Source of the DNA: an uncultured Bacteroidales bacterium
GTDB lineage: Bacteria; Bacteroidota; Bacteroidia; Bacteroidales; UBA932
Assembly: GCA_944326325.1 (NCBI GenBank)
Contig: CALVDQ010000006.1
Span: forward strand, 1-64,000
Length of the DNA stretch: 64,000 nucleotides
Direction: 5' to 3'
The position numbers and the translations under genes were made by a program. The notes under the pieces are model-generated. The model made no database searches, was not told the origin of the DNA, and was given only the letters and a program-made list of their open reading frames with translations. Within the stretch, counting starts at the first letter, position 1. Each line of letters opens with the position of its first letter. Shown piece by piece: positions 39,069-47,478 of the stretch.

Positions 39069-40904
39069 TCAATAGAAACGGGCCGTTACGGTTTCCCGGC
39101 TTTCCTCCCGGACATCCATCACAAGGCCTATCCTAACCGTCCCCGGATTCGCGGTGTCGTATTCCGCGACAGGAGTGTTCGGGAAAATTTCCAGCCTGAA
39201 CGCCGATGTGGCGTCAAACTTCACCCTCATCTCATGCCCCCTGCAAGTAAGGAGGATCTCGTCGTCAGAAACGATTTCCGGCACGGCCTCGGTGTTCATC
39301 ATCCAGACCAATGTTTCCGGCTCCTTGCCCGTCACAATCCTGTCCTCGACACGGAGCCTGTCCTTCCGGTCCAGTACCGCAGTCCTTGTAGCCTTCCTGA
39401 ACTGGGGCAATATGGAAGTCAGGTCCACCACCGCCCCCTTCCGTGAGCCCGATGCAAATGTCCTGACTATCTCCGCCTTTCCGGAAGAACGGTGCAGTGA
39501 GTCCAGGACGGAGATGGTGTTATGGCTAATGTTAACGTACCGGAACACCTTCCACCTGTCGCTGTCCTGTGCCGTACTCCATATATCCAGACCGTATTTT
39601 TCCAGGGAATGGTAATCCTGCATACCCAGGTCCAGGGCCCAGCGGACACTGTCCCTCTCGTATATGAAAGAGCCTCCGTCCATGTGGGAATGCCCGGAAG
39701 ATGGGGTGCCGCCCTTTATCCCGAAATATGTGTCGCCGGCCGACTCCCAGCCGGACCTGTATGCGAATACTGGAGTGATTCCACGGCTGAACCATGTATT
39801 CCAGTCCGGAGGAACCACCTTGTCCAGATCCATCTTCGATGCGGATATGAGGGCGAAAGGGAGTATCCGTTCCTCGAGGTAAGGTTTTTTGCCGACAAGG
39901 GTCATCTCCGTATAAAGCAGGGCCGGGTCCCCTGTCCGCTGTGCTACCCAGAAAAGTATCGGGTTGCAGTAAGAGGCATAATTCGCGTCACTGTAGTTCC
40001 AGCAGCCTCCCCGTGGAGTCTGCATGGCCTGCATGAAACGCCCCGACTCGAGGAATCCGGGAAACCCGGCCAGCCCGAAATCCGTGCCGCACGCGCTTTC
40101 AAGGGCGGATATCATCATTATTTCGAAGCACGAGCCGTAGCTCCAGTACATGGCCCCTTCCGGATAGCCGCCGTCCGGAGCATAGACAGCCAGAGCCTTG
40201 GGATTGGATGCCAGGGACCTGGAAATTATCTCGCTGCACAGTTCCGGCTCATGTTCATAGAGGGCGAGGGCCGCCACCGTCATACCGGCATTGCACACGG
40301 AATTCCAGTTCGACGTGTAGTCGTACCATGGCTGCTTGTCCTTGAAGACCGGTCCGAAAGCCTTTTCGACGATGGCCTGCCTCACTGTCACGAGGGTCTG
40401 TGGAGAAAGCACGTCATAAAGCCAGTCATAACCTATGGCCATTGACATGGCCATCTCCGCCACATCCAGGAAATGCGAAGGATTCCAGTCACTGAAGGCG
40501 CAGCAGGCAAGCATCTCCTGTTCCGCACGCCCGGCATAGCACTGCTTTCCAGTCATCCTGTAGGCATAGGAGAGGGCGAACACCCGTTTCAGGGACTCCC
40601 GGCTTGTGTCCAGAAGCCTTATCCCTATCACCCGCCTGGTCAGAGGAGCCTGCGTCAATGCCGCATCCGCCCATTCCATGACAGTCCCGTGCATGGTTTT
40701 CACCACAGGGTATGCATCTACGGCTTCCTGCACAGCCTTCTCTTCCCCCTCCTTCAGGAAAAGGCGGGGATGAGGAATGCCAGCGGCAGCGCTGAACCTG
40801 TCCGCATCCACGGCAGGCCGGTCCTGGAGACTGCCGGAAGCCATTGCTCCCGCACTCTGCAGAAGCAATGGCATCATAACAAGTATCAGAATTCCCTGTT
40901 TCAT
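39069..40904 (-). CDS. Heparinase II/III-like protein
   Basis: A 611-residue exported protein (signal to about residue 22, GAMASG). The N-terminal half is an alpha-toroid (SYAYRMTGKQCYAGRAEQEM, SMAIGYDWLYDVLSPQTL), with PWYDYTSNWNSVCNAGM typical of heparinase II/III-like proteins. The C-terminal half is a beta-sandwich domain with GHSHMDGGSFIYE (H405, H407), the family signature. Such proteins cleave acidic polysaccharides by elimination, but many family members have other or unknown substrates. The start overlaps the upstream gene by ATGA. Confidence 0.82.
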   Translation of the reverse strand: MKQGILILVMMPLLLQSAGAMASGSLQDRPAVDADRFSAAAGIPHPRLFLKEGEEKAVQEAVDAYPVVKTMHGTVMEWADAALTQAPLTRRVIGIRLLDTSRESLKRVFALSYAYRMTGKQCYAGRAEQEMLACCAFSDWNPSHFLDVAEMAMSMAIGYDWLYDVLSPQTLVTVRQAIVEKAFGPVFKDKQPWYDYTSNWNSVCNAGMTVAALALYEHEPELCSEIISRSLASNPKALAVYAPDGGYPEGAMYWSYGSCFEIMMISALESACGTDFGLAGFPGFLESGRFMQAMQTPRGGCWNYSDANYASYCNPILFWVAQRTGDPALLYTEMTLVGKKPYLEERILPFALISASKMDLDKVVPPDWNTWFSRGITPVFAYRSGWESAGDTYFGIKGGTPSSGHSHMDGGSFIYERDSVRWALDLGMQDYHSLEKYGLDIWSTAQDSDRWKVFRYVNISHNTISVLDSLHRSSGKAEIVRTFASGSRKGAVVDLTSILPQFRKATRTAVLDRKDRLRVEDRIVTGKEPETLVWMMNTEAVPEIVSDDEILLTCRGHEMRVKFDATSAFRLEIFPNTPVAEYDTANPGTVRIGLVMDVREESRETVTARFY

Positions 40905-42391
40905 AGATTGTGGCTTGTCAGTTCCCCGCCGGTCACGTTCACGGCCTCGGACGCTCCGTCCTTGCCTGTAATTGTGAAAACCGCGTCTTCAGTAGCATAG
41001 AGGGCGACATACGAACCTCTGTCCAGGGCGAAGCCCAATGCACCGCCCGAGGTCTCGAATTTTATTTCCAGAGAGGAAGTTGCCGTAGCCTTTGTCTCCT
41101 GGCAGGACTGCAGAGGAGTGTCCTGGCCTATGTTGAAAGCAGCGAAATCCGCCGGCGGAGTCACTGCCACGTCTTCAGACGCCAGAGTCAGGCCCTTGAT
41201 CACCTTCCTGACATTTCCGGTAATCCCGTCCCTGTCCTCAAGGGCTGTGGTATATACTCCCTGGTCCACAGATTCATCCACAGTAACGAAATACGGGCTT
41301 GTAGCCAGCTCGTAAATATCATAGCCTCCTCCGGATGCGAACGCGGCAAGGATAAGGCTCGCCGAGTTCTCATAATTTCCGGCGTTTTCAGCCACGAGGG
41401 CGTAATTCCCGTCAATGGACCTGTATGCCTCGACATCCGCCTTCAGTGCCGAAACGGAGGACTTGTACGAGTCGATACCGACGAAGTCTATGCCTTCAAG
41501 AGCGAAGATATCCTTCACGGAAGCTATGTCGGACCACTGCAGGAGATCCCCGCCGTCCTCGTCCTTTATATGGTTCGTCCTCGTCAAGACCTTGTAGGAA
41601 CTGCTTTTTACGGCTTTCCCGACAGCGTCAAGGGAATTGTAGACCATATTCCACGCTTCCTGGGCAGACAGGTCGGAAGCATCCTGATAACGGAAATTGT
41701 AGTCACGGTATCTCCATCTCACGAAACCGTCAGGCTCGTTGTGCACCTGGCAGGTGATTACCGGATGACGGTCACCGTTGTTCGAATCCCAGTAGCGGAT
41801 GTGGTTGAACAAGGCGGTCACGACGGCGGTCTCCTTTTCAAGAAGCCATTCCGCATCCAGCCTCAGGGCATGGATATATCCGTAATATGAGTGCAGGGAG
41901 CCGTCATTGTCTCTCCGGAGTCTCACTGAAGGCTCCGAGAGGATGTACTGCGGCAGAAGATAAGTGAATGAATCGCCTATCATGTTCGTGCTGAACCACA
42001 GGAGCTCCATCTTCAGGCCATATTTGTTGCAATACCCGAGGATGGTGTCCACTATGCTCCAGTCGTACCTGCCTTCTTCCGGCTCCACCATTTTCCAGCT
42101 TATCGGGACCTGCACGCAGTTGACGCCGAGTTCCTGCGCCTTCCCGAAATACTCCTCCACGTCCGGCAGGGACATCCCGTCACAATTCAGGAGCGCGTCC
42201 AGACGGATCTGTGCACCTATGAACGGGAACGGTCTTCCGTCCACTTCGACGTATGTCTTCCCGTTCTGTGTGCGGAGTTCGCTCACGGTAATTCCGGGAA
42301 GCACCGGCTCCTGCGGTTCAAGGTCATCTTTCCGGTCGCAGGAGCACAATGCCATAGCGGAAATGATTGTAAGAAATAAAATCTGTTTCAT
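40901..42391 (-). CDS. Glycoside hydrolase-like lipoprotein (clan A, GH35/DUF4978-like)
   Basis: A 496-residue lipoprotein (signal to the lipobox at ALCSC, Cys18). A TIM-barrel is indicated by GVNCVQVPISWKMVEPEEGR, LLWFSTNM, CQVHNEPDGF with candidate acid/base E219, and ALVAENAG with candidate nucleophile E335. The pattern recalls beta-galactosidase-like GH35/GH42 proteins and the DUF4978 family. A small beta domain ends the protein (LEIKFETSGGALGFALDRGS). It lies directly after the BACON/FISUMP lipoprotein and before the heparinase-like gene. Substrate unknown. Confidence 0.7.
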   Translation of the reverse strand: MKQILFLTIISAMALCSCDRKDDLEPQEPVLPGITVSELRTQNGKTYVEVDGRPFPFIGAQIRLDALLNCDGMSLPDVEEYFGKAQELGVNCVQVPISWKMVEPEEGRYDWSIVDTILGYCNKYGLKMELLWFSTNMIGDSFTYLLPQYILSEPSVRLRRDNDGSLHSYYGYIHALRLDAEWLLEKETAVVTALFNHIRYWDSNNGDRHPVITCQVHNEPDGFVRWRYRDYNFRYQDASDLSAQEAWNMVYNSLDAVGKAVKSSSYKVLTRTNHIKDEDGGDLLQWSDIASVKDIFALEGIDFVGIDSYKSSVSALKADVEAYRSIDGNYALVAENAGNYENSASLILAAFASGGGYDIYELATSPYFVTVDESVDQGVYTTALEDRDGITGNVRKVIKGLTLASEDVAVTPPADFAAFNIGQDTPLQSCQETKATATSSLEIKFETSGGALGFALDRGSYVALYATEDAVFTITGKDGASEAVNVTGGELTSHNL

Positions 42392-42399
42392 AATTAGTG

Positions 42400-44163
42400 T
42401 CAGTTTACGTCAGCCACACATCGTACCGGCCAGGCGCCGTTGGTGCCGTCCCAGCCCCAGTTGTCCCCGGGAAGGACATAGTCCGTATCGGAGTTTATCG
42501 TCAGTTTGAACCGGTCCCAGTTATTTGAGTTCGTACGTGTTGATGTCGTCATTCCGGCCGTATTTTCATTCTGGTACTTTCCATGTGTCTTGTTCCTGTT
42601 TCCCGCGCACGGAAGGAAGATACCGCCTTTCATGTCGGCTGCCGTAGCTGTCTTTGCCGTTGCGTTGTCCAGGCCCAGCACTGCCCCGTTGACAGAAAAT
42701 CCGCTTGCCGTGGACTCAACCCAGCCGAATGTAACGGCATCGTGAGATGCACCGGCGAGAGCCTCGACTTCTTCTCTGGAAGGCACTCTCCACCCGTCAG
42801 GGCACGGGTCATTTTCCCCGGACCATGTCGCAGGGCCGGATTTGTCACCAAGCGGCATCCCCTGCGGAGCGGAGTCTGGATTTTCCCTTGTCCAGCCGAC
42901 CTTGGAACCGTACTGATAGAGCAGCCCCGGATCATCCGGAGCCAAAGCGAATCTGTCAGGCTCCCCTACATTGGCTTTCGCCCACACAAGTCCGCCTATT
43001 TCCTGGGCATAGCCGTGCTGGACGGTCAGGACTGCCTCGACATCCTTCGTAGCGAACCTTACCGTGCCGGTCTTTACGTCGCTGTCATTTTCAAGGGCAG
43101 ACAATGTAACGGTGACTTCATCATTTCCGGTACCGCTTGTCTTGTCGACTGAAAGCCAGCCTTCAGTGCCGGCATCCGGGGTGACTGTCCAGGCAGAACC
43201 GGAGGTGACAGCTATGCTGAATTCCCCCGATGCAGTCGCAGGTGCTATATATGAAGGAGAAATCGAAATGCTTTCAACCGGTGCGAATGCGACGTCTGTG
43301 ATATGGTTCACTGTGCCTGCCCGGAAATTCTTGTCCCCGTCAAGTCTCTTTTCTATGGAATAATCCCTGCCTGACGCAGTCACTGTAACGGTCAGGACCG
43401 ATCCCGAAGGCATGCTGAACGGAGCAGTAGTGATGTAGAAATGCCCCGTCCCGCCGGCTGCGAGAGTCCCGTCCGTCACTGTCAGTTCAGCATTGTTGTA
43501 CACGGAGCTTGAAGCCTTCAGTGTGCCGTCCTGGGGATTTATCAGGAACCATCCCATCAGGAATATGGTATTGTCCCCTGTGGAAAGCCGTATTTTCGTG
43601 ACGTCTGTCGCGAAGTCTCCGGTATTCGTCACCTGTATGTCGAAAAGAGTGGATGCATGGGCCATGGTTACTGACTCTGCCGCACCTCCCGTCACATCGG
43701 CAGTGCCGTACAGGGGACCGTCGATATGCCCGGTGTCATCTGCTCCTGCCTGTGTACCGTTCATTCCGAAATTAAGCCCGGCACGTCCATAGTCGCCGTC
43801 CATCGCATAATTGTTCTTGTCGTATGGATAAAAGACATTCAGTCTTGTGATAGAAGATGGATTTTCGATGCTCTCGCATGAAAACTCATTACCTTCGCCC
43901 TTGCTGAACTGATATGCCCTGGCAGTCCCGTCTTCGTACATGGCTATCACCGAGAGGCAGTCATCGGCATCCCAGGCGACCTTGTATGTGCCTCCGCCGA
44001 TATCAAGTGAAGTCCTGGTTTCTTCCTGTGCCTCACCGGCAGTAATTGCTGCCTGTATCGTGAATTTCCCGCCCGGCAGGGAGTCAGGAGAAGACAATTC
44101 CTTCTCGTGGCAAGCCGCTGCCATTACCGTCACTGCGGCAATGGCAAATAAGTGTTTTTTCAT
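42400..44163 (-). CDS. Fimbrillin/BACON/FISUMP surface lipoprotein, copy 3
   Basis: A 587-residue lipoprotein starting MKKHLFAIAAVTVMAAAC. The start at 44163 is fixed by AGGAGG seven bases upstream, just after the stop of a small gene. Residues about 25-285 form a fimbrillin-like double beta domain (DVFYPYD-type segment LNVFYPYDKNNYAMDGDYGR). Residues about 290-385 are a BACON domain (ISPSYIAPATASGEFSI, GWLSVDKTSGTGNDEVTV, VLTVQHGYAQ). The remainder is a FISUMP domain (GLVWAKANVG, NDPCPDGWRVPSREEVEAL, ending AWPVRCVAD). BACON modules often mediate binding to mucin or glycans. By position these proteins replace the usual surface glycan-binding protein after SusD. Confidence 0.8.
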   Translation of the reverse strand: MKKHLFAIAAVTVMAAACHEKELSSPDSLPGGKFTIQAAITAGEAQEETRTSLDIGGGTYKVAWDADDCLSVIAMYEDGTARAYQFSKGEGNEFSCESIENPSSITRLNVFYPYDKNNYAMDGDYGRAGLNFGMNGTQAGADDTGHIDGPLYGTADVTGGAAESVTMAHASTLFDIQVTNTGDFATDVTKIRLSTGDNTIFLMGWFLINPQDGTLKASSSVYNNAELTVTDGTLAAGGTGHFYITTAPFSMPSGSVLTVTVTASGRDYSIEKRLDGDKNFRAGTVNHITDVAFAPVESISISPSYIAPATASGEFSIAVTSGSAWTVTPDAGTEGWLSVDKTSGTGNDEVTVTLSALENDSDVKTGTVRFATKDVEAVLTVQHGYAQEIGGLVWAKANVGEPDRFALAPDDPGLLYQYGSKVGWTRENPDSAPQGMPLGDKSGPATWSGENDPCPDGWRVPSREEVEALAGASHDAVTFGWVESTASGFSVNGAVLGLDNATAKTATAADMKGGIFLPCAGNRNKTHGKYQNENTAGMTTSTRTNSNNWDRFKLTINSDTDYVLPGDNWGWDGTNGAWPVRCVADVN

Positions 44164-44170
44164 TTCCGGT

Positions 44171-44176
44171 CCTCCT
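44171..44176 (-). promoter_or_regulatory. Strong ribosome binding site (AGGAGG) of lipoprotein copy 3
   Basis: A full AGGAGG on the minus strand, seven bases before the ATG at 44163. It is unusual for this phylum and lies just after the stop of the upstream small gene, consistent with coupled re-initiation. Confidence 0.8.
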
Positions 44177-44177
44177 G

Positions 44178-44333
44178 TCAAATAGTTTCCCCCTCTCCGT
44201 AAGGGTTGATAAATATCGTAGTCTGGTCCTGGTCTTCCCCGCTGAACGCGAAACCGGACTCGACGGAAATTTCCGCCAGGCAGAATTCCGGCGCCGTATA
44301 AGTCCCGGCCTGATTCAATTCGTCCTTTTTCAT
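44178..44333 (-). CDS. Small protein (51 residues) in the polysaccharide operon
   Basis: A 51-residue reading frame, MKKDELNQAGTYTAPEF at the start, ending in NPYGEGETI, with a single cysteine (Cys18). It fills the gap between two fimbrillin/BACON/FISUMP lipoprotein genes. No signal peptide or membrane segment is seen; the C-terminus is acidic. Support comes from gene-sized spacing (stop 2 bases before the AGGAGG of the next gene), the same strand, and the absence of any other content in the gap. Short proteins of this general kind are common near surface lipoprotein operons in Bacteroidales, but I do not know a function. Confidence 0.6.
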   Translation of the reverse strand: MKKDELNQAGTYTAPEFCLAEISVESGFAFSGEDQDQTTIFINPYGEGETI

Positions 44334-44357
44334 AATATTCCTGTTTTTAAAATATTG

Positions 44358-46154
44358 TCATTGGTTTCCGGACGTTTCCGCCACACATCGTACCGAATAG
44401 GCGGCATACAGTTCTCCCCAGCTCCAGTCGCTTCCCGGAGGCAGGACAGTTCCCGCACCGCTCATTATCTTTACTACATACCTGTACCTTAAAGTCCCGT
44501 CACTGTCATCTGTCTTGCCTGTAGCCGTGTTCATGGTAGCATGTCCGGGATTCTGGTATGTCCTGTCGGACCTGTAATGGAAGTTTCCGGAACAAGGGAG
44601 GAAAATGCCTCCGAGCATGTTGGAAGGTGTTGCGGACTTGGCCGTTTCCTCCGGAAGGCCGAGGACGGCGCCCGGGATGGAGAAACCGCCGGACGATGCT
44701 TCCAGCCACCCGTAATTCCTGGCCGATTCGCTGCCGACAAGTGCAGCCACTTCATCCACGGCAGGGACTCTCCAGCCTTCAGGGCAAGGGTCGTTTTCAG
44801 CGGCCCAGACAGCCGGACCGGTTGTCGTACCGTCATCCGCAGGCATGTCGGAAGGACGTGGAGAAGAAGTATCCGGATACGGGTTCTCCCAGCCCGTGCG
44901 GGAATTGTACTGGTAGAGCATCCCCGGATCGTCAGGTGCGGAAGCGAAGGTCCCCGGTTCGTCGACATTGGCTTTCGCCCAGACAAGTCCGCCTATTTCC
45001 TGGGCATAGCCGTGCTGGATGGTCAGGACAGTCTCGTTGATTCCTGCCCTGAACAGGACGGTGCCTGTCCTGACATCGCTGTCCCCGCCGGAGAGTCCGG
45101 ACAATGTGACTGTGACTACATCATTTCCGGTACCGCTTGTCTTGTCCACTGAAAGCCAGTCTTCAGTGCCGGAGCTTTGAGTGACCCGCCAGTCCCCGGT
45201 GGATGTCACCTGTATCTCATACGTGCCTGACGCAGCCACTGGGGCAATGTAGGAAGGCGATATCCCGACAGTAAGGTCAGGGTCCACTTCCTGGATGTCG
45301 GTGATTTCAGCCGTGAGGAAATTCACTGTCCCGGGTGCGAACTTCCCTTCTTCATCGGATTCCATCGTCTTTTCGAACCCATAGTCGGCACCGCTGGCTG
45401 TAACGGTGACAGTGAGGACGGAGCCTGCCTGAAGGTCGAAAGGAGCCGTGGTGACATAGAAAAGCCCGGTCTCACCGATACCTACCGTACCTTCTTCCAC
45501 AGGAAGTGTCGCCTCCTTGTATGCATTCGTCGCGTTCAGGGTGCCGTCAGCAGTGTTTATCTGGAACCATCCTGTCATATTCTTCCCGGCATCGTTGGAA
45601 AGCTTTATCTCCGTGACGTTTATTTCACTGTCCCCTGAATTCTTAACCTGCACTTCGAACAGGGCCGACGCATGGGCCACGGAAATTTCAGGAGTGCCTT
45701 CGGCCGGCATGTCGACATGGCCGTACAGTGCGCCGTCGATATGTCCGGCGTCACCGGTGCCGGTCTGGGTGCAGTTGACTCCGAAAGGCAGCCCGGCACG
45801 ACCGTAGTCCCCGTCCATCGCGTAATTGTTCTCGTCGTATGGATAGAACACGTCCAATGTCGTTATATTCCCGGGATCGGAGACTTTCTGGCAGGAGAAG
45901 GTGTTCCCCTCGCCCTTTTCAAACTTGTAATGCATGAAGGAGCCGTCTGCGTATCCTGCGATGACGGAAAGGGCGTCGTCATCCTCCCATGACACTTTAT
46001 ATCCTTCCGTGTCGAGTGTCGTCTTTGTGGAGGATATTGATGCCTCCAGAGAAAAAGGCACGCCTTCCTCCTGCCGGTATGTCCCGGCATTCTCCATATC
46101 ACAGGCAACGGCCATTGCGGCGGCTGCCGCCAGATAAAATATAGTCTTTTTCAT
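44358..46154 (-). CDS. Fimbrillin/BACON/FISUMP surface lipoprotein, copy 2
   Basis: A 598-residue lipoprotein (MKKTIFYLAAAAAMAVAC, lipobox Cys18). Domain order is as in copy 3: fimbrillin-like (residues about 30-285; LDVFYPYDENNYAMDGDYGR), BACON (about 290-390; ISPSYIAPVAASGTYEIQV, DWLSVDKTSGTGNDVVTV), FISUMP (about 395-598; NDPCPEGWRVPAVDEVAAL, GAVLGLPEETAKS, YAAYSVRCVAE). It is closely related to copies 1 and 3, with long stretches near-identical at the DNA level, suggesting duplication and gene conversion. It probably binds substrate at the surface with SusC/SusD. Confidence 0.8.
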   Translation of the reverse strand: MKKTIFYLAAAAAMAVACDMENAGTYRQEEGVPFSLEASISSTKTTLDTEGYKVSWEDDDALSVIAGYADGSFMHYKFEKGEGNTFSCQKVSDPGNITTLDVFYPYDENNYAMDGDYGRAGLPFGVNCTQTGTGDAGHIDGALYGHVDMPAEGTPEISVAHASALFEVQVKNSGDSEINVTEIKLSNDAGKNMTGWFQINTADGTLNATNAYKEATLPVEEGTVGIGETGLFYVTTAPFDLQAGSVLTVTVTASGADYGFEKTMESDEEGKFAPGTVNFLTAEITDIQEVDPDLTVGISPSYIAPVAASGTYEIQVTSTGDWRVTQSSGTEDWLSVDKTSGTGNDVVTVTLSGLSGGDSDVRTGTVLFRAGINETVLTIQHGYAQEIGGLVWAKANVDEPGTFASAPDDPGMLYQYNSRTGWENPYPDTSSPRPSDMPADDGTTTGPAVWAAENDPCPEGWRVPAVDEVAALVGSESARNYGWLEASSGGFSIPGAVLGLPEETAKSATPSNMLGGIFLPCSGNFHYRSDRTYQNPGHATMNTATGKTDDSDGTLRYRYVVKIMSGAGTVLPPGSDWSWGELYAAYSVRCVAETSGNQ

Positions 46155-46172
46155 GATATTCTCCTTAATATG

Positions 46173-47462
46173 TTAATGTCTCTGGCCTTCATCATAGCCA
46201 GGGATCCCGATGTCGACCGGTCCGTATGACACACGCTCGTCCTTTACGCATCTTACGGAGTAGGCCGCATTGTTCTCTCCCCAGCTCCAGTCGGTTCCCG
46301 GAGGCAGGACAGCTTCCGTATCGCTCATTATCTTCACCACATACCTGTAGGCCCCGTCCTTGTTCGTAGCAGTATTCATGGTAGCATGTCCCGGATTCTG
46401 GTATGTGCTTGGAGTCCTCCAGCTGAAATTTCCGGAGCACGGAAGGAAGATGCCTCCCTTCATGTCGGCCGCAGTGGCAGTCCTGGCCGTTTCCTGCGGA
46501 AGACCGAGGACAGCGCCCGGAATGGAGAATCCGTCTTCCGACGCTTCCAGCCATCCGTAATTCCTGTTCGCCTCGCTGCCGACAAGTGCCGCAACCTGCT
46601 CCATCGTCGGCACTTTCCAGCCGTCCGGACAAGGATTGTTCTCATCGGCCCATTCAGCCGGGCCCGAAAGCTCTCCTGCCGGCATACCGACAGGGCGGGA
46701 AACGGTCACATCCGGGTACGGGTTTTCCCAGCCTGTACGGGAATTGTACTGGTAGAGCATTCCCGGGTCGTCAGGTGAGGAAGCGAAGGTCCCCGGTTCG
46801 CCGACATTGGCTTTCGCCCACACCACCCCGTCTATTCCCTGGGCATATCCGTGCTGCACGGTAACGGTCACTTCACTTATTTCCGTGGAGACTGTGACAG
46901 TACCGTTATAGACCTCGCTGTCATTCCCCGGCTCGGAGAATGTGAGGTTGACGGTCGAGTTGCCTTCTCCGGAAGTCTTGTCCACGCTGAGCCAGTCTCC
47001 GGTATCCGGGTCCGGGGTGACGGTCCATTTCCCTGTGGAGGAAATCTGCAGCTGATACGTTCCCGACGGGGTCGTGGTGGCAAGGTATGACGGTGTCACT
47101 GAAAGGGATGTCATAAGGTCCTGGACCACCTTCACTTCCCTTGTGGAAGTCCCGGCCGTGATGACAAGGGTGGCGGACCTGGCCTCGGCCTCGCTCTGGT
47201 TTTCTTCTATCCACAGGGAGTAGACTCCGTCCCCGCCGAGCAGCGACGGCAGGAGCAGTATCCAGCCAGTCTCTTCCCCGTCGTACCGGACTGCCGCGGT
47301 GGAGTTTGTGTTGCACCTGACCGGTATGTTCAGTTCCGTGTATACCGCCGGGACTTCATACAGGTCCTGTTCCACATCAATATATATATCGTTTTTCTGG
47401 CACGACACACCGGCACATACGGTCAGTGCGGCGGCTATGAATATATATGATTTCTTTTTCAT
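46173..47462 (-). CDS. Double-BACON/FISUMP surface lipoprotein, copy 1
   Basis: A 429-residue lipoprotein. The start at 47462 (MKKKSYIFIAAALTVCAGVSC, lipobox) lies 16 bases after susD; longer in-frame starts would bury the signal. It lacks the fimbrillin-like region of copies 2 and 3. Instead residues about 30-120 form a first BACON-like domain (TSTREVKVVQD at its end) and about 125-215 a second (VTPSYLATTTPSGTYQLQI, WLSVDKTSGEGNSTVNL, VTVQHGYAQ). The FISUMP domain follows (NPCPDGWKVPTMEQVAAL, GGIFLPCSGNFSW, NAAYSVRCVKD). Being first after susD, it holds the place of a surface glycan-binding protein. Confidence 0.8.
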   Translation of the reverse strand: MKKKSYIFIAAALTVCAGVSCQKNDIYIDVEQDLYEVPAVYTELNIPVRCNTNSTAAVRYDGEETGWILLLPSLLGGDGVYSLWIEENQSEAEARSATLVITAGTSTREVKVVQDLMTSLSVTPSYLATTTPSGTYQLQISSTGKWTVTPDPDTGDWLSVDKTSGEGNSTVNLTFSEPGNDSEVYNGTVTVSTEISEVTVTVQHGYAQGIDGVVWAKANVGEPGTFASSPDDPGMLYQYNSRTGWENPYPDVTVSRPVGMPAGELSGPAEWADENNPCPDGWKVPTMEQVAALVGSEANRNYGWLEASEDGFSIPGAVLGLPQETARTATAADMKGGIFLPCSGNFSWRTPSTYQNPGHATMNTATNKDGAYRYVVKIMSDTEAVLPPGTDWSWGENNAAYSVRCVKDERVSYGPVDIGIPGYDEGQRH

Positions 47463-47478
47463 GGCATTTATGTTTTTA

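Larger units (their letters stand above)
42971..45172. repeat. Near-identical DNA tracts shared by lipoprotein copies 2 and 3
   Basis: Bases 43121-43172 match 45121-45172 with only two differences, and 42971-43030 closely match 44970-45029; a diverged third copy lies near 46803-46860. The tracts encode the BACON end and FISUMP start. The flanking domains are more diverged, as expected from local gene conversion between tandem genes. Coordinates span both copies. Confidence 0.75.
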
